Position numbers and translations under genes: made by a program
NCBI GenBank assembly: GCA_937915765.1
Contig: CALGHE010000080.1
Location: 68,932-132,931 of the forward strand
Length of the DNA: 64,000 bases
DNA from: an uncultured Bacteroidales bacterium
Lineage (GTDB): Bacteria; Bacteroidota; Bacteroidia; Bacteroidales; Paludibacteraceae
Direction: 5' to 3'
Part shown: positions 34,932 to 44,028 of the stretch, piece by piece
Numbering within the stretch: the first letter of the stretch is position 1
How the letters are laid out: the number at the start of each line of letters is the position of its first letter
The notes under the pieces: generated by a model
Told to the model about the DNA's origin: nothing
Database searches by the model: none
What the model saw: only the letters and a program-made list of their open reading frames with translations

Positions 34932-35004
34932 TGAGCCAGCTGGGGCTCGAACCCAGGACCCCATCCTTAAAAGGGATGTGCTCTACCAGCTGAGCTACTA
35001 GCTC
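34932..35004 (-). tRNA. tRNA-Lys (anticodon TTT)
   Basis: Complete cloverleaf on the minus strand. Acceptor stem GAGCTAG/CTGGCTC, D arm with AGCTCAGCTGGTAGAGC, anticodon stem CATCC/GGATG enclosing CTTTTAA (anticodon TTT), and T arm CTGGG-TTCGAGC-CCCAG, with discriminator A. CCA is not encoded. Its own promoter lies at 35037-35066. Confidence 0.97.
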
Positions 35005-35036
35005 TCCCTCTATTCGCCTCTTTTTCAAAGGCGTTG

Positions 35037-35066
35037 CAAAGGTACTACTTTTATTTTATTCTGCAA
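35037..35066 (-). promoter_or_regulatory. Promoter TTG-N19-TACCTTTG for tRNA-Lys
   Basis: Minus strand: TTG (35066-35064) and TACCTTTG (35044-35037), 32 bp before the tRNA 5' end. A clean consensus promoter. Confidence 0.8.
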
Positions 35067-35142
35067 ATAAAATCGAACAAAATTTACAAAACCAACGCAA
35101 TAAAACATATAAATCACTCATTATCAACCTATTAAAAACAGA

Positions 35143-37134
35143 TTAAATTTTAACTCTAACCAAACAACGAGCCATAGAAGTCACGTTTCCGCCAATTTTT
35201 TCCAGCCCTGAACCTATCGTCTCCCTGCCATCGGTGTAAATTGTTGCTCCAAACTTCGCATAAAAAGACCACTTCGGATTGGGTTGCCACCTCAAATTCA
35301 CACAAACTCGATGTCCTTTTCCATAACACGACGGTATAGAAAAGACATAAAGCAAATCCTTTTCGTACAGATATACCCTGTTATTGTAGTCTTCCGCTTC
35401 GAAATATGCATATCTGAGGTCTAAATGCAAGCGCTTTCTAAACATAACAGCCCCAAGGTCCGCAGCAACCGTCCAGCCGTATGTGCGCGGATTGCCGCCC
35501 AAAGCATGCGCATTTCCGTCAACAATCAACTGACTTGACAAATTTTCGGAAAATTTAAACTTTCCCCCAAACCTTGCCGTATGATGCCTATTCTGCGAAA
35601 CTGACGTTGTATCGTTTTTCTCCTTCTCTTTATATTTGAATTTTGCATAAATCGTGACCTTCTTCATAGCATAATTAATTTGCAACAGAAAATCATAGCC
35701 TGCCGACGGCTTGTCCAATTGATATTTAGCCCAATTAAAACGGTACACATCCAAATAAGAGGCTACCGAAAATCGTCTTGCTGGCTTGAGTTCCGCACCT
35801 ATGTAGAGACCTGATTCATTCTCCGGACGCGAATTTTCAGAAAATCCGTTTGCATACAAATTTTGATAATCTGAAGCGTAATACCTATGAAGGAGCAAAA
35901 CGCCAAGCAAAGACGAAGGCACAACTGCAAAACCGTTCAGCACAGCAATACCGCCGCTGCCACCTGTTGCCACCTCCCCAAAAAGCGACGCGTGATACAG
36001 TCTGACAGAGTAGTCTGCTCCCACATTCCAACTTCCATCCGTATTTCTCAGCTTGTAATATGTATAAAGCTCATCTGCCGGTTCCAATTTTGCTCCGTAC
36101 TTATACTTAATACCGCTAATTCCGGCCGTGAAGCAGTCCGACTTATACCTCAGATTTGCACCAAACACAGACTCTTTAACTCTTTCCTTCTTTTTAAGCT
36201 CGCTTTCGGTCCTATGCAAACCGTCAGTCTTGAATGACGTCACTCCTCCAGTTTTCGACAAATTTGCATCAATTCTTTTACAAGACAAGAACGAAGTCAG
36301 TGTAAATCGCCCCACAGACACAGCTCCGCCCGTTCCTCTGAAAAAACCGGACTCCCCCACTGACGTATATCTACGAACGCCGGAGTTCCGGAATCGTGTG
36401 TTCAGCACACTGTTAGACTTTCCTATTATCGAACTTGAACCGATAACCAAACCTTGCCCGAAATTAACCTTAAAATCTCCAAGTATCCAGTTGTCTAAAA
36501 TGCCGAAATTAGATACTTCCACATGTGCGGACGAAAAATCAAACATACGTCCGTCGCCCCACAAACGCTCACCCGCGTCAACTTCTGCCGTCAGTCCCGC
36601 ATGAATCTTGTCCGAACAGGCAAACTGATACTTGAAATACATGTAGTTCGCATCCCCTTTATAACCTTTGCCTGCCAATGAGTCCGAATACCCGTCTTTC
36701 GATTTAAGCGCTCTGTCATAACGCAGATAGACCTGATTTTCCACATTTTTCAATTCTTCTCTCAACGTAATCCTTTCGTCCTCCGCCACCTTCAGATACT
36801 TTTCTATCTGAAGAGCCTTTTGCAACGACAATCCATCCACATTCTTCAGTTCATATAACGTGTAAAAACGTCCGTAACGACGACGATGCGACAACAGAGC
36901 ATCAATCTCAACTTCAGACAATTGCGGTATCTTCAGCAACAGCTCTCTGTCTGCCTTGTTTATATCAATCTTCCTGCTCAAAATCTCTTCAAGCTCTTCT
37001 GCCATTGCCTCCAGATCAAATTCTTTGCTCTCTTCTTCGGTCAAATCCTCTATTATCCCTGCATCAATTTCTTGCGGGAAAACATTATTAAACACGCCTG
37101 CAAAAAGCAGGCTTGCAAAAATCAACCATCTCAT
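35143..37134 (-). CDS. Helix-hairpin-helix protein fused to an outer-membrane beta-barrel-like domain
   Basis: 663 residues from ATG 37134, 10 bp after the stop of the upstream gene. Signal peptide (MRWLIFASLLFAGVFNNVFP). Residues about 20-135 hold helix-hairpin-helix/ComEA-like motifs (KIDINKADRELLLKIPQLSE, HRRRYGRFYTLYELKNVDGLS). The remaining 500 residues are rich in alternating aromatic strands (YMYFKYQFACSDKIHAGLT, LGDFKVNFGQGLVIGSS, ARFGGKFKF, CVNLRWQPNPKWSFYAKFG), as in an outer-membrane barrel. This architecture is known in Bacteroidetes but unassigned. Speculatively the HhH part could be a periplasmic protein- or DNA-binding module. Probably co-transcribed with the barrel protein upstream. 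Confidence 0.75.
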   Translation of the reverse strand: MRWLIFASLLFAGVFNNVFPQEIDAGIIEDLTEEESKEFDLEAMAEELEEILSRKIDINKADRELLLKIPQLSEVEIDALLSHRRRYGRFYTLYELKNVDGLSLQKALQIEKYLKVAEDERITLREELKNVENQVYLRYDRALKSKDGYSDSLAGKGYKGDANYMYFKYQFACSDKIHAGLTAEVDAGERLWGDGRMFDFSSAHVEVSNFGILDNWILGDFKVNFGQGLVIGSSSIIGKSNSVLNTRFRNSGVRRYTSVGESGFFRGTGGAVSVGRFTLTSFLSCKRIDANLSKTGGVTSFKTDGLHRTESELKKKERVKESVFGANLRYKSDCFTAGISGIKYKYGAKLEPADELYTYYKLRNTDGSWNVGADYSVRLYHASLFGEVATGGSGGIAVLNGFAVVPSSLLGVLLLHRYYASDYQNLYANGFSENSRPENESGLYIGAELKPARRFSVASYLDVYRFNWAKYQLDKPSAGYDFLLQINYAMKKVTIYAKFKYKEKEKNDTTSVSQNRHHTARFGGKFKFSENLSSQLIVDGNAHALGGNPRTYGWTVAADLGAVMFRKRLHLDLRYAYFEAEDYNNRVYLYEKDLLYVFSIPSCYGKGHRVCVNLRWQPNPKWSFYAKFGATIYTDGRETIGSGLEKIGGNVTSMARCLVRVKI

Positions 37135-37144
37135 AGACAACACA

Positions 37145-37933
37145 TTAAAAAGTAAAAACTGTTCCTCCACAAATTGTCAAGCCTAACTGATTATGATACG
37201 ACGCTGAAAAATCAAAAGCAAATGAGGACAAATCAAAACCCACGCCTAAAGACGGCTCAACAGGCAAAGCTCTTGCTCCGCATCGCATAAAAAATTTTCC
37301 TACTTTATATTCAAATCCGGTTCTGTACTGCCAACTGTCAAACTGAAATGTTTCCACCTCAAAAAGCCATCGGCACTCGCTTTTCAAATTCAAAGAGCCT
37401 CCACCCGATATTCTATGGACAAACTTGCCATCTTTCAAACGCTTTCTGCTATCATTCCACGCCGACAAAACCAAACGCTCTGAAACATTGAACAAAGCCC
37501 CAAACCTGAACCCAAAACGAAACAGACGCTCTTGGACGCCTTCGTAATAATAACTGCGCAAATCAACGCCTACTCCAAGTGCTAAACTTGGCGACAAAAA
37601 ACGTGCATACTGGCCGCTTGCTCGCAATCTATTGTATCTGTCATACCCAAAACCGGAAAGAGCCAAACCTACTGTCCCCCACTCTTGCGGACTTTGAAAC
37701 ATGCACTTGCCCGTACCCAGCTCAGACATAAGGTACTTGCTCTCATAAAAGACAGACAAATTTGTCCGTAAACCCAACGCTGACAAGCTTGGATTTTCAA
37801 ATGTGGACGAAAGCATAGAGACCCCTCCGACCGCCATACTTCGCGGATTCTCCTCTATTTTTTCGCGCTCCTCTGACTTTGCAGACACAAAAAAGCATAA
37901 AATCGACATGATTGTCAAAAAACGCATAAACAT
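37145..37933 (-). CDS. Outer-membrane beta-barrel protein of unknown function
   Basis: 262 residues, signal peptide (FLTIMSILCFFVSA). The segment RSMAVGGVSMLSSTFENPSLSALG resembles the start of PorV/UPF0164-like barrels, where a Gly-rich strand precedes an N-P-(A/S) turn. Several amphipathic strands follow (WGTVGLALSGFGYD, ALGVGVDLRSYYYEG, FRFGFRFGALFNVSERLVL), and it ends with a Phe (TVFTF), typical of outer-membrane proteins. The next gene (HhH barrel) starts 10 bp downstream, so they may act as a pair. Confidence 0.65.
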   Translation of the reverse strand: MFMRFLTIMSILCFFVSAKSEEREKIEENPRSMAVGGVSMLSSTFENPSLSALGLRTNLSVFYESKYLMSELGTGKCMFQSPQEWGTVGLALSGFGYDRYNRLRASGQYARFLSPSLALGVGVDLRSYYYEGVQERLFRFGFRFGALFNVSERLVLSAWNDSRKRLKDGKFVHRISGGGSLNLKSECRWLFEVETFQFDSWQYRTGFEYKVGKFFMRCGARALPVEPSLGVGFDLSSFAFDFSASYHNQLGLTICGGTVFTF

Positions 37934-38268
37934 AAATTAAAAAAAATAATTAAAACGTAAACTATATGCAAAAAAGCAACTTCTCCAATTGCGATTTGTA
38001 AATTTTCCAATCTAAATCTTAAGTCCGACGGTTTTGAGTCTATCACGTCTATACCTGCTCTGTTACGACGCTTGCATACCCCCTCGCAAATATAACCAAC
38101 CTCAAATATAGTCTAACCCTAATTAAAGAAAGTAGCCCAAAAACAACTCTGCCAGAGCAGATTCAAGCTGAAAATCATATTTTTTAGCCCTAACAGACAA
38201 AAAAATTAGCAAGAGATTAAAAAAAATCAGTTCTAATTTCTATATTTGTCCGAACAAAAATATAATAT
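37934..38268. other. Intergenic region between divergent genes
   Basis: 335 bp. It contains the plus-strand -7 element at 38241 and, around 38044-38085, a stretch sharing CGTAACAGAGCA (as reverse complement) with the intergenic region near 28828-28842. Nothing else recognised. Confidence 0.5.
38241..38248 (+). promoter_or_regulatory. -7 element TATATTTG for the DUF4294-SDR-ligase unit
   Basis: TATATTTG ends 20 bp before ATG 38269; no TTG at -33. Confidence 0.5.
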
Positions 38269-38871
38269 ATGGCGAAATTAGCAAAATTTTTAATCATAAC
38301 AATACTGACACTGAATTTTAGTGTGTCTTCTGCTCAGGACGATGTCGAAAACGGCTATTACGATCTTCCAGCAATAATCGAAGGTAGCGACACGATTCCG
38401 TGTGTGGCACTACCGCAAGTTTATGTATTTCCTGTGCTCAAGTTCGAGTCTGCCAAACAGGAGAAATTTTATTGGCGAACCGTCAGAGATGTGAAAAAGA
38501 CCTTGCCGCACGCAAAAGCGATTGCCAAGGTTGTTAACGAAGTCACGGCAGAACTGGATAAGATTCCAAATGAAAAGGATAAAAAGAAATTCATGAGGTC
38601 TAAAGAGGACTTGCTGGTCGAACAGTTTGAGCCGCAGCTGAAAAAACTTTCGCTGAGACAAGGCAAACTGCTCATCAGACTTGTTGACCGTCAGTGCGAC
38701 AGAACATCTTACGAGCTAATCAAAGATTATCGCGGCGGCACAAGAGCCTTCTTCTGGCAAGGGTTCGCAAGACTGTTCGGAGCCAATCTGAAGTCCGAAT
38801 TCGACCCGAACGACCCTGACGACCAGATTATAGAACGGGTTATTTTGCTTGTGGAAAACGGCCAACTGTAA
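38269..38871 (+). CDS. DUF4294 family exported protein
   Basis: 200 residues with a signal peptide (FLIITILTLNFSVSSAQ). The conserved body matches the Bacteroidetes DUF4294 family: DTIPCVALPQVYVFP, FYWRTVRDVKKTLPHAKAI, LSLRQGKLLIRLVDRQCDRTSYELIKDYRGGTRA-type region (shown in part), FFWQGFARLFGANLKSE. Function unknown. It precedes the SDR gene by 33 bp on the same strand; I cannot say whether that link is functional. Confidence 0.85.
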   Translation: MAKLAKFLIITILTLNFSVSSAQDDVENGYYDLPAIIEGSDTIPCVALPQVYVFPVLKFESAKQEKFYWRTVRDVKKTLPHAKAIAKVVNEVTAELDKIPNEKDKKKFMRSKEDLLVEQFEPQLKKLSLRQGKLLIRLVDRQCDRTSYELIKDYRGGTRAFFWQGFARLFGANLKSEFDPNDPDDQIIERVILLVENGQL

Positions 38872-38904
38872 AAACTCTCGGCAAGTCTTGGCTTCATTAC
38901 AGAG

Positions 38905-39723
38905 ATGAGTATATTAAAACGTTTGATTTACCCAACGGCAGCAGTCCGGCCTTCTTATTGGGAGAAGTGTTTTCGTGGCAAATGGATCGTAATAACAGGA
39001 GCTTCTCATGGAATCGGGAAAGAACTGGCCTACAGATTGATTGACGCTAAAGCCAATCTTTTCTTAATCGCGAGGACTGCGACAGAACTGGAGCAAATTT
39101 CCGCTGACGCTCATAAAAAGAATTGTGCTTGCCTTTTTAAGGCAATGGACCTCAGAAATCGTGCTGATTTAGATAGTTTATGCGAGGAGTTGAATGAAAC
39201 TCTTCCTGCTGTGGATTATTTTTTTGCAAATGCAGGCAAATCGATTCACAGACCTATTTCTAATGCGCTGGACCGTATGCATGATTACGACCGAACAATG
39301 GAGCTTAATTACAGGTCTCTTGTCGCAATTTCATTGGCTTTACTGCCTACACTGTCTCAAAGGAGGGGTACTATCATTTATACATCTTCTGTCAGTTCGA
39401 TTTTTCCGCCAGCTCCGGGCTGGTCTGCCTATCACGCTTCAAAGGAGGCTGCAAACGTGTGGTGTAAAACCGCTAACGTTGAGTTTTACAGGAAGGGTGT
39501 CTCAGTTAAAATTGCTTATATGCCGCTTGTCCACACTCAGATGTCTGATGTAAATGAAACCTACAGAAAAATGGAGGCTTATTCTGCACAAGAAGCAGCT
39601 GACATTCTGATTCGGCTAAGTTTAAATAGCAAAAGCTATTACAAACCATGGTGGACACGCTTGGCTGAACCTTTTCTGCCTTTTTTAACTCCTGTCATAC
39701 GTTTTTTCTATAAATACATATAG
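38905..39723 (+). CDS. Short-chain dehydrogenase/reductase
   Basis: 272 residues, classical SDR size. NAD(P) motif TGASHGIG at residues 31-38, NAG motif in FFANAGKS near 112, catalytic Ser in YTSSVSS near 161, and YHASK near 175. It has an N-terminal amphipathic stretch and a C-terminal hydrophobic tail (WTRLAEPFLPFLTPVIRFFY) that could attach it to the membrane, as in lipid-modifying SDRs. The next gene, an acyl-CoA ligase, starts 3 bp downstream, so the pair likely acts on an acyl or lipid substrate. The exact reaction is not known. Confidence 0.88.
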   Translation: MSILKRLIYPTAAVRPSYWEKCFRGKWIVITGASHGIGKELAYRLIDAKANLFLIARTATELEQISADAHKKNCACLFKAMDLRNRADLDSLCEELNETLPAVDYFFANAGKSIHRPISNALDRMHDYDRTMELNYRSLVAISLALLPTLSQRRGTIIYTSSVSSIFPPAPGWSAYHASKEAANVWCKTANVEFYRKGVSVKIAYMPLVHTQMSDVNETYRKMEAYSAQEAADILIRLSLNSKSYYKPWWTRLAEPFLPFLTPVIRFFYKYI

Positions 39724-39726
39724 GTT

Positions 39727-41220
39727 ATGATAACACTATTTAAGGCTCTTGTGAAATTGCATATAATCACGCCTGTAGGATTATGCCATTTGCTCACATC
39801 TTTTTATAAGGAAGGCATTACATTAATGGCGGTGCTGCGTTTCACAACAAAATACTATTCAGACCAATGCGCAATTGTTTCAGAGAACCAGCGATATACT
39901 TATAAAGAAATTTATGCCGCTTCAAAAAAGATTGCTTACTGTCTGTTTCATATCCATGGAATAAGGAGGAACATGAAGGTGGGGATTCTTTCTCGCAACC
40001 ACATTGTTTCGTCCCTTCTGATACCGGCACTTTCCCGTTTAGGAGTCCATCTATATTTGCTAAATACTGATATGGGAGCAGAGAAGATGTCTTCTCTTTT
40101 GCGCAAGATTCAGCTTGATTTTCTTGTATATGACGACGACTTAAAGCAGAATTGTTTGCCTCGCACGTTAGAATGCAAGGCTGTAACTACCAATGTTTTA
40201 GGCACGCAATTTCCTAATCTTGACAGCAAGGCGGATTTGCCACGAATAGGCCGTGGAGGTAGAATTTCAGTGCTTACGGGAGGTTCAAGCGGTCAATACA
40301 AGGAGGCTTCTCGCAATACTGGAGTTCTTCAGTTTTTGCCGCCATTTTTTGCTTTGCTAAAAGATATTAAAATTCAGGATTATAAAAGCGTATTCTTAGC
40401 ACTGCCGTTTTATCATGGTTTTGGTCTGGGCGTTTTGATAATCGCAATGGTTATGGGTAAGAAAATTTGCATGACTCGGCGTTTTGATACCGAAGAGGCT
40501 CTTGATGTCATCTCTGCCGAAGAGGTTGAGGTCTTGCCGATTGTTCCTGCGATGCTTTCCCGTATTTGGCAGACGGACAATTCCTCTTCTCGAATGAAGT
40601 CTGTGAAATGCATAATTTGCGGAGGAGACCGCTTAGACAAGAAATGGGTGGACGAAACTAAGCAAAGAGTCGGGAGTGTCTTGTTTAATTTGTATGGAAC
40701 ATCTGAAGCAGGATTTTTTATGCTGGCAACTCCTTCCGATTTGGAAAAACACACGGAGACAACATTAGGCAGACCTATTTCTGGCGTTCTATGTGATGTG
40801 AGAGATGTAAACGACGAGGGCGTTGGGGTTTTGTGGGTCAAGTCTAAATGGGCCATGATTGATGCTAAAAATCAGTGGCAAAGTACAGGAGACAGGGTAT
40901 TCAAGGATAAAGAGGGCTTTTATTTTCATAGAGGCATCGCTAAAAATATGGTGGTTTGTGGTGGCGAAAATGTTTTTCCTGAAAGTGTTGAGCAGGTAAT
41001 AAATCTACATCCGGAAGTAATAAATTCAAAAGTGTATCCTGTTGAGAATGAACGTTTTGGGATGGTTTTGCATGCTAATGTCGAATTAAAAAAAGATTCC
41101 ATGTTGAAGGAAAACGATTTAAAAGAATGGCTCTCTTCCAAAGTTTCTCGTCCGGAAATGCCTCATCAAATTAATTTCGGTTCTGTCGGATTGCTTTCGA
41201 CAGGAAAACGGACGAAGTAA
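39727..41220 (+). CDS. AMP-binding acyl-CoA synthetase/ligase
   Basis: 497 residues of the ANL superfamily. The phosphate-binding motif reads LTGGSSGQYKEAS (near 183) in place of the usual TSGTTGxPK. LPFYHGFGLGV follows near 225, the adenine motif LYGTSEAGF near 318, STGDRVFKDKEGFYFHRG near 387, and GGENVFPESVEQVI after it. The C-terminal subdomain ends in LLSTGKRTK with the catalytic Lys. It activates a carboxylic acid, probably a medium or long chain, as acyl-AMP then acyl-CoA. Translationally close to the SDR gene. Confidence 0.88.
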   Translation: MITLFKALVKLHIITPVGLCHLLTSFYKEGITLMAVLRFTTKYYSDQCAIVSENQRYTYKEIYAASKKIAYCLFHIHGIRRNMKVGILSRNHIVSSLLIPALSRLGVHLYLLNTDMGAEKMSSLLRKIQLDFLVYDDDLKQNCLPRTLECKAVTTNVLGTQFPNLDSKADLPRIGRGGRISVLTGGSSGQYKEASRNTGVLQFLPPFFALLKDIKIQDYKSVFLALPFYHGFGLGVLIIAMVMGKKICMTRRFDTEEALDVISAEEVEVLPIVPAMLSRIWQTDNSSSRMKSVKCIICGGDRLDKKWVDETKQRVGSVLFNLYGTSEAGFFMLATPSDLEKHTETTLGRPISGVLCDVRDVNDEGVGVLWVKSKWAMIDAKNQWQSTGDRVFKDKEGFYFHRGIAKNMVVCGGENVFPESVEQVINLHPEVINSKVYPVENERFGMVLHANVELKKDSMLKENDLKEWLSSKVSRPEMPHQINFGSVGLLSTGKRTK

Positions 41221-41263
41221 ATCTGTGTACAGGTCTTTTGTTTTTTCCTTACGGAAAATAAAA

Positions 41264-41293
41264 ACGGGCTGAAACTATACCGTTTCAACCCGT
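41264..41293. terminator. Bidirectional terminator between the ligase gene and purA
   Basis: ACGGGCTGAAAC (41264-41275) pairs with GTTTCAACCCGT (41282-41293) with one mismatch. It lies between convergent stop codons at 41220 and 41310. Confidence 0.7.
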
Positions 41294-41309
41294 ATCTGTG
41301 TATTTAAAC

Positions 41310-42584
41310 TCACTCAAAATCTTTATAACGCACAATAGTCTGCGCTCTGTCCGGACCAACAGACACTATCTTGATTGGCACTTCGAGATAATCTTCCAAG
41401 AAATCAAGATAAGCGTTGAACTCTTCAGGGAACTCGTTTTCGCTCTGCATCTTAGTCATGTCAGTTTTCCAACCCGGCAATTCTACATAAACAGGCTCCA
41501 CACCCTCATTTATGTCAAACGGAAACTCGTCTGTCTCCTCTCCGTTAATCTTATATGCCACACAAGCTTTAATCTTTTCAAAACCGTCAAGCACATCGCT
41601 CTTCATCATTATAAGCTTGTTCACACCGTTTATCATGACTGCATACTTCAAGGCTACCAAGTCTATCCATCCGCAACGACGACGACGACCAGTAACAGAA
41701 CCGAACTCATGGCCCAAGTCGCACAATTTTTCACCAACCTCGTCAAAAAGTTCCGTAGGGAACGGACCACTGCCCACTCTCGTGCAGTAAGCCTTGAAAA
41801 TACCAAACACATCACCTATATTACGAGGCGAAACGCCCAAACCGGTGCAAGCACCTGCGCAAATCGTATTAGAAGACGTAACAAAAGGATAAGAGCCGAA
41901 GTCAATGTCAAGCATTGTACCCTGAGCGCCTTCTGCCAGCACTTTCTTGTCAGCCGCCAAATAACCGTTCACAACATGCTCGCTGTCAATAAACTGGAAC
42001 TCCTTCAACTTTTCAACGCCAGCCATCCAGTCCTTTTCAATCTGCTCAAGGTCGTACTTGAAGTCATAGTGACTCAAAATTTCCTTATGACGGTCTATAG
42101 CAGCCTTGTATTTCGCTTCAAAATTACAAAGCAAATCGCCCACACGCAAACCGTTGCGGCTAATCTTATCTGTATATGTAGGGCCGATACCCTTACCTGT
42201 TGTTCCTATCTTAGAACTGCCCTTTGCAGACTCATACGCCGCATCCAACAAACGATGAGTAGGCAAAATCAAATGAGCCTTTTTAGAGATAAATAATCTC
42301 TCCTTCAAGTTATGGCCAGAAGCTTCCAGACCCTCTACCTCCTGCTTAAACAAAGCCGGGTCCAAAACCACGCCATTCCCTATGATATTAACCTTTCCGC
42401 CCTGGAAAATTCCAGACGGAATTGAACGCAATACATACTTTTGGTTTTCGAACTCCAATGTATGCCCCGCATTCGGACCGCCTTGAAAACGGGTGATGAC
42501 ATCGTATCCGGGAGTAAGCACGTCAACGACCTTTCCCTTTCCTTCGTCACCCCACTGCAATCCTAATAAAACATCTACTTTCAT
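41310..42584 (-). CDS. purA: Adenylosuccinate synthetase
   Basis: 424 residues. Catalyses GTP-dependent formation of adenylosuccinate from IMP and aspartate in AMP synthesis. The N-terminal LLGLQWGDEGKGKVVDVL carries the GTP/IMP loop with the catalytic Asp and Lys. QGGPNAGHT near 35 carries the catalytic His. GTTGKGIGPTYTDK near 125 and SVTGRRRRCGWID near 293 are also intact. Start ATG 42584. Single-gene unit. Confidence 0.97.
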   Translation of the reverse strand: MKVDVLLGLQWGDEGKGKVVDVLTPGYDVITRFQGGPNAGHTLEFENQKYVLRSIPSGIFQGGKVNIIGNGVVLDPALFKQEVEGLEASGHNLKERLFISKKAHLILPTHRLLDAAYESAKGSSKIGTTGKGIGPTYTDKISRNGLRVGDLLCNFEAKYKAAIDRHKEILSHYDFKYDLEQIEKDWMAGVEKLKEFQFIDSEHVVNGYLAADKKVLAEGAQGTMLDIDFGSYPFVTSSNTICAGACTGLGVSPRNIGDVFGIFKAYCTRVGSGPFPTELFDEVGEKLCDLGHEFGSVTGRRRRCGWIDLVALKYAVMINGVNKLIMMKSDVLDGFEKIKACVAYKINGEETDEFPFDINEGVEPVYVELPGWKTDMTKMQSENEFPEEFNAYLDFLEDYLEVPIKIVSVGPDRAQTIVRYKDFE

Positions 42585-42748
42585 TACCGTTTCATATTAT
42601 TTAGTGAGACTTTGCGACAATCCGCAACGCTCAAATTTCATACGTAAAAAAATCAACTCGTAAAGATAACCAATTTTTCTATTCCGCAACACTTTTTCTT
42701 CACATTATATAAAATTATTTTTCTTTTACGTCAGAAAAAAACGCTTTG

Positions 42749-43762
42749 TCACTTTATATAGCAAACTTCGGGACTTATATCTATTCCGAACTTGCTCTTA
42801 ACATCTTTCACGATAATATCCGCCAGTTCAGCCACATCCGCTCCTGTTGCACCTCCTCTATTCACCAAAATCAACGCCTGCTTTTCATAAACTCCGGCTC
42901 TCTTATATGACTTGCCTTTCCAACCGCACTGCTCAATGAGCCACCCCGCCGGAACCTTGAAATCCGTCTCTGACAATTTATACGACGGCACATCGCCAAA
43001 ACGCTCCTTCAGAGAGGACAGACAATCAGCAGACACTACCGGATTCATAAAAAAACTGCCTGCGCTACCAAGCACCTCCGGCGACGGCAACTTCTCCTCT
43101 CTTATACGGATTATCGTGTCACGCACACTCTGCAACGAAACCTCTCTACCCTCCATCGAACTCTTTATATTACCATAATCCAGCACAAATTCCGTCTTTT
43201 TCTTGAGTCTAAACGTGACCGAAACAACCCAGTACCTGCCCTTCCAATCCGACTTAAATCTGCTGTTCCGATAAGCAAAGCCGCACTCGTCCGCATTCAC
43301 CTTTAAAACTCTGCGACCTGCAACGTCAAACAGTTCCACTGAATCTATAACATCCTTAGCCTCAACACCATACGCACCTATATTCTGCACAGGAACCGCA
43401 CCAACTTCGCCCGGAATAAGCGACAAATTTTCCACACCGCACAAACCTTCGGACACTGCATACGCCACAAATTCGTCCCAAACCACGCCAGACATGGCCT
43501 TGACAAAAACAAAATCGTCAGTCTCGCCAACCCGCTCTATACCTTTTAGAGCCGAATGAACGACAAGACCGCCATAATACTCATTCACAAATAACAGATT
43601 GCTTCCTCCACCTATGTGCAAAGCTTCAGGCAGCAAGTCTCCCCTATCAGCGCAAAACGAAAAAAGCTCGTCCACACTGGAATATTCGAAGAAATACCTG
43701 CAACTTGCATCAATCCCGAACGTATTATTTTTCAAAAGCGAATAATTCTCTTCCCACTTCAT
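42749..43762 (-). CDS. murB: UDP-N-acetylmuramate dehydrogenase (type I)
   Basis: 337 residues, matching the E. coli-type (type I) MurB. Reduces UDP-GlcNAc-enolpyruvate to UDP-MurNAc with FAD and NADPH. Visible: NTFGIDASC at the start, GGGSNLLF near 53, the FAD segment GLCGVENLSLIPGEVGAVPVQN-like region near 108-128, FAYRNSRFKSDWKG with the conserved Tyr, GSAGSFFMNPVV with the catalytic Ser near 232, and AGWLIEQCGWKG near 270. It is divergent from the glycosyltransferase genes, each with its own promoter. Confidence 0.96.
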   Translation of the reverse strand: MKWEENYSLLKNNTFGIDASCRYFFEYSSVDELFSFCADRGDLLPEALHIGGGSNLLFVNEYYGGLVVHSALKGIERVGETDDFVFVKAMSGVVWDEFVAYAVSEGLCGVENLSLIPGEVGAVPVQNIGAYGVEAKDVIDSVELFDVAGRRVLKVNADECGFAYRNSRFKSDWKGRYWVVSVTFRLKKKTEFVLDYGNIKSSMEGREVSLQSVRDTIIRIREEKLPSPEVLGSAGSFFMNPVVSADCLSSLKERFGDVPSYKLSETDFKVPAGWLIEQCGWKGKSYKRAGVYEKQALILVNRGGATGADVAELADIIVKDVKSKFGIDISPEVCYIK

Positions 43763-43834
43763 AAATTTGATGATTACAAAATAACGTAATTAAAATGATA
43801 TAACTAACTTCAAACATCACTCATATCGTTCTTA

Positions 43835-43863
43835 CAAAGATAAGAAAAACGACAAATCCACAA
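43835..43863 (-). promoter_or_regulatory. Promoter TTG-N18-TATCTTTG for murB
   Basis: Minus strand: TTG (43863-43861) and TATCTTTG (43842-43835), 72 bp upstream of the ATG. Confidence 0.55.
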
Positions 43864-43913
43864 CCTACTTTTCAAAACAAATATTAGGTTATTTTTTTAT
43901 TTTATTATCTCTA

Positions 43914-43944
43914 TTGCATAATAAAAAGGTTTTGATTAACTTTG
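43914..43944 (+). promoter_or_regulatory. Promoter TTG-N20-TAACTTTG for the glycosyltransferase operon
   Basis: TTG at 43914-43916 and TAACTTTG at 43937-43944, ideal spacing. The predicted leader is about 78 nt. Confidence 0.75.
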
Positions 43945-44028
43945 TTGATACTTTTCGATGACATTTAGTGTCCGTTTTTAACGTTTTTTGCCAGACTTAG
44001 TCTGTCACAAAGTGCAAAATAATTTATT

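Noticed and set aside
41298..42296. Long open frame on the plus strand opposite purA
   Set aside because: It is fully antisense to a complete, well-conserved purA and encodes a composition unlike a real protein (many His, Arg and Thr runs).
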